Source: Rhea pennata (Eukaryota; Chordata; Aves; Rheiformes; Rheidae). Taken from it: a DNA stretch of 64,000 nucleotides. The notes under the pieces are model-generated. The model did no database searches and was not told where the DNA came from. It saw only the letters and a program-made list of their open reading frames with translations. This document shows positions 61,011 to 64,000 of the stretch, piece after piece (position 1 is the first letter of the stretch; each line of letters starts with the position of its first letter). The translations under genes and the position numbers were made by a program. The DNA is taken from assembly GCF_028389875.1 (NCBI RefSeq), contig NC_084671.1, forward strand, positions 30,003,083 to 30,067,082, given 5' to 3'.

Positions 61011-63800
61011 TGATTTAAAAAATTAAAAGGGTGATATGAGTTTGAGACTGATTACATTAAGAATTCTTTTAAGTCTTCATTAATAAAAATGCAATAAACT
61101 GGAAAAAATAAATAGAATCAATTGTGAGGCATATTGTTATGGAGATGACCAACAGAGCTAATTACTTGCAGGATACTTAGCTCTCACATCCTAGCAATAT
61201 GGATGGGACTGCCCTCCAAGCTGGCCTAGGCAGAAACTAAAGCCTGCTCTAAGTTAGAGAGGCTGACTGTATTGATCCACTGTTGCAAGAGGAAGGTAAA
61301 TGCCTGAAAACTGTAATTGCTAATGTAAACATCAGCTGAAATGGTGTAAGCTCCTGCCTTCACTCTGCATCTGTGTGATAGCAGGAACACTTTTGAAGGA
61401 AGGGAACACCTTAAACACACTGGATATGGCCCTTGGCTTCAATTCTAGCAGTTCTACAAGAGTCAGAAGTTACTTAATTCATCTTAGCTTTAGGTTCCTG
61501 ACCATCAAGAGTAATACCTGTTAAAGGTATAAGATATTGCAGGTAAGCTAGGTTTAGCTCTATTATCTGTATCACGTTAACACACAGGTAAGTCCTATCT
61601 AGTTGAGCCAGTCTTACACTGAAGACTTCACAATAAAAGTATGAACATGAAATAAATATATCCTTTCTTAGCTGAATGCTAATTGACAGCAGCTCATACA
61701 ACTCACGAGGGAGAGATGTGTCAAGGGTGACTAGGCCTCAACAAAAAGTACCTGCTAATGGCAGCAGAGGGGTTACACCCTTTTGGTTAAAGTGCTCTGT
61801 ACTGCAGTCTCAAGCAGCCAGCCTGGATTCTATCAGATGCACCAAAGGAAAGATAAAGGTACTGTACACAGTTTAACTTTTGCTCCCATCTGCCTTCATT
61901 GCCCTGACAGGGTAAAAATAGCTGAGCTGCAATTGTTTTAAGAGTATTCTAAACTGCCCTGCAGGTTTACCAGATACCACTCCCCACCACCTTTGATTAA
62001 TGTGCAAGAACACTGGGCAAGATAAAAGATTTTAGATCCATTTATTCAGATATAAAGTGAAAGCAGATGAATGGAGCACAGCCCCACCTTCTCTGCTACC
62101 TCCTCCCCTAACTACAAGAAAGGAGAGAAGCAGTCCAAGCAGCAAGTAATAATTTAGTGACAGAAGCATTGTGGTTTCAAGTTCAAACCTTTGCTTTTGG
62201 ATGGCATATGGACAGTTAAGAGCATCAGTAGGTCAGTCACGGAGAAATGGGTCATTTGTAGCCAGTTGTCACCACCTTTGGGCACAAAAGCATCAACTGG
62301 CAGGTTCTGATCCTAAATGTACAAAACAAAATTTTGTAAACAGAATGCAGCCTGCAGCATGCACTAAGGAAACTACTTCAGCAACTCAGTTTAACTTCAG
62401 TTTAGTTTGCATTAAGATAACTCTCTTCCTCAGCTAATCTTTACCCGAATTCTGTTTATGCAGATAAGGACTATAGGCAGACCTGTTACCTTAAAGTAGC
62501 TAAAATTTCCCATAGAAGTATGTTGGATCTTTTCACAGTATTCTATCTCTGCTGACCTCTTTGGGATGATTACTTGAAATGGATTTCTCCAGATTAGTTC
62601 CTAGAGTATGTTTGTGCACATATTCTGGGGGAAGATAAATCTCCAGAACAGAAAACGAAAAGGTACTAATGCAGCTATGAGGCCTAGTTAACCTTCAGGC
62701 CCTCTTCTCATTTGGAAAGGGACCTTCTAACAGGAGGAGTTGGAGGAACTGCTGAACATACCATAGAGGATAATTTGAGAATTTTACAGCCCACTTTTTT
62801 GGTACCAGCATAATTAATGCACTAGACTCCCTGCCTGGCACAGGCACAAGTAATCTGATGACTGGTAGATTCTCAGGTGTCCTATTCTGCCCTCTCCCTT
62901 CTATGGACTATTCTTTTTTTTTTCCCATGGCTGTGGAATCCCGTTCTCTGCTCAAAGCAACTTCCATAAAGATACTTTCTGTAGAAATTAATAACATTTT
63001 ATGATTTGTTAAGAGATTAACTCACTGAGGAAGAACACATACATTTTCTCTTTTCTTCCTCCTCCTTCCTGCTGTTATACTCAGATTATGTTCCTCTCCA
63101 GTTGGATAAATCTGCTCCAATCTTTCCCGGACAGCCTTTTGCTTATTGAATTGCTAGTCACTTATCTCTTAAATTATCCTAACTGCCTTTTGATAGGATG
63201 TGAGTGGAAAAGGAGTATTGCACCTGCAAGGAAGTGCTGTTACACAAAGCATAATGAGGAATTTTACTGTAGGAAACAGGGACATCCACACTCTTAGGGC
63301 TCCATAGTTGTCTGCCTCCACAGTGCATCCACTGTTAATTTGCATCATTAGGTGCAGTTCAAGTTGGCCACTAAGTCACTAAAGGAATTAAGCGTACATT
63401 TCACCTGCTAAATGAGGGGTGGTTCTATTTAAGCTTCACAGAGGAGTCCCCATGTAAGGATTTAGCACTCTAAGGGTTTCTGCTGCTCCCCCAAAAGGCC
63501 AACTGACCTGCTTTTGTAACAAATAGGCTTTGAATTCCTAGGCACCACTGCATCCACTTCCAGCAATTGCTGAGAAATCCTGACTCCAGCCAGTAAGGCT
63601 CTAATACCCACTTGGTCCTTCACCCCAACACAGACAACACACACTCCATTCAGAAGCTGCACAGAATGCCAGGATGGACAAGAGGCAGGGATGGCAGCAA
63701 GCGCCTATGAAAACTGGTAGCCCCTGGCTCTCAAAGGAGCTTCCCTCCCCCCCTCCTCCCCTCACATAACACAGATTTGCAGTCAGTTTCCTGTTTGCTT
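61011..63800. other. Convergent gap between DTYMK and ATG4B, including ATG4B 3' UTR
   Basis: No gene was recognised between the two 3' ends. TTTATT at 62041-62046 (AATAAA on the minus strand) is a good candidate poly(A) signal for ATG4B, giving a 3' UTR of about 1.75 kb. The rest is unique-looking sequence without recognised repeats. Confidence 0.5.
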
Positions 63801-63874
63801 TCAAAGGGATAAGATTTCAAAGTCTTCATCTTCCGAGTCAAAGAACCTTTCCAATCTGTCGGCATCGGAGGAGT
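63801..63874 (-). CDS. ATG4B: ATG4B cysteine protease, last coding exon only
   Basis: The minus-strand exon begins after a TTGCAG acceptor at 63874 and ends at TGA 63801-63803. It encodes the acidic C-terminus DSSDADRLERFFDSEDEDFE followed by ILSL, essentially identical to the ATG4B tail. The terminal FEIL is the LC3-interacting motif of this protease, which processes and delipidates LC3/GABARAP proteins in autophagy. The catalytic domain lies in exons beyond the right edge. Order and orientation relative to DTYMK agree with the human locus, with the two genes meeting tail-to-tail. Confidence 0.93.
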
Positions 63875-64000
63875 CTGCAAGAGAAAAAAACAGAGCACCA
63901 CCTCCATGGAACACACTGACTGCTTTGCATCATAGTGACTCCAGCAGCTAGATGGTAGCAGGATTGGAATCACAGGGCTGCATGTGCAAGGGGTACCATG

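Noticed and set aside
64000-64000. CRISPR arrays, operons, bacterial elements
   Set aside because: None seen; all evidence indicates a vertebrate nuclear genome.

Overview
This window is nuclear DNA from a vertebrate, most likely a bird. It carries several CR1 LINEs whose 3' ends have the avian-type tail (repeats of the ATTCTATGATTCTGT kind), short introns, CpG-island promoters and a gene order matching the human 2q37.3 block. On the minus strand, from the right edge, the genes are ATG4B (last exon only), ING5, D2HGDH, GAL3ST2 and NEU4 (C-terminal part lost at the left edge). DTYMK is on the plus strand, head-to-head with ING5 and tail-to-tail with ATG4B. This is the human ATG4B-DTYMK-ING5-D2HGDH-GAL3ST2-NEU4 order, reverse-complemented.

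Layout: 1-1877 NEU4 sialidase exons. 1.9-12 kb is intergenic with one 5'-truncated CR1 (about 5.43-6.74 kb) and a weak small-gene candidate near 11 kb. 12.07-13.98 kb is GAL3ST2, complete or nearly so. 14-32 kb is a repeat-rich intergenic region with a CpG-rich, retrovirus-leader-like segment (20.23-21.12 kb), a solo-LTR-like element (23.60-24.27 kb) and a nearly full-length CR1 (24.34-29.06 kb). 32.3-42.2 kb is D2HGDH with nine coding exons that join in frame to 548 residues. Its CpG-island promoter lies at 42.5-43.0 kb, directly beside the predicted poly(A) site of ING5. 43.0-53.3 kb is ING5, whose eight coding exons give 240 residues, followed by a 3.3 kb 3' UTR. 54.65-60.06 kb is DTYMK, whose five coding exons give 212 residues. 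60-63.8 kb is convergent 3' UTR and intergenic DNA before the ATG4B last exon.

The genes are functionally unrelated neighbours rather than an operon: glycan trimming (NEU4), glycan sulfation (GAL3ST2), mitochondrial D-2-hydroxyglutarate oxidation (D2HGDH), chromatin reading in histone acetyltransferase complexes (ING5), dTTP synthesis (DTYMK) and autophagy (ATG4B). The ING5/DTYMK pair has two facing CpG islands with CCAAT boxes, and an E2F-like element lies on the ING5 side.

I found no clearly new biological system. The most unusual structures are in the repeats: two CR1 copies 20 kb apart that share three disabling lesions at about 99% identity although their 3' tails differ; a 154-bp inverted copy of an LTR end placed inside the larger CR1; and the CpG-rich 20.2-21.1 kb segment. 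Within genes, the notable items are a GC-AG intron and a perfect hairpin next to an oligo(T) run in D2HGDH.
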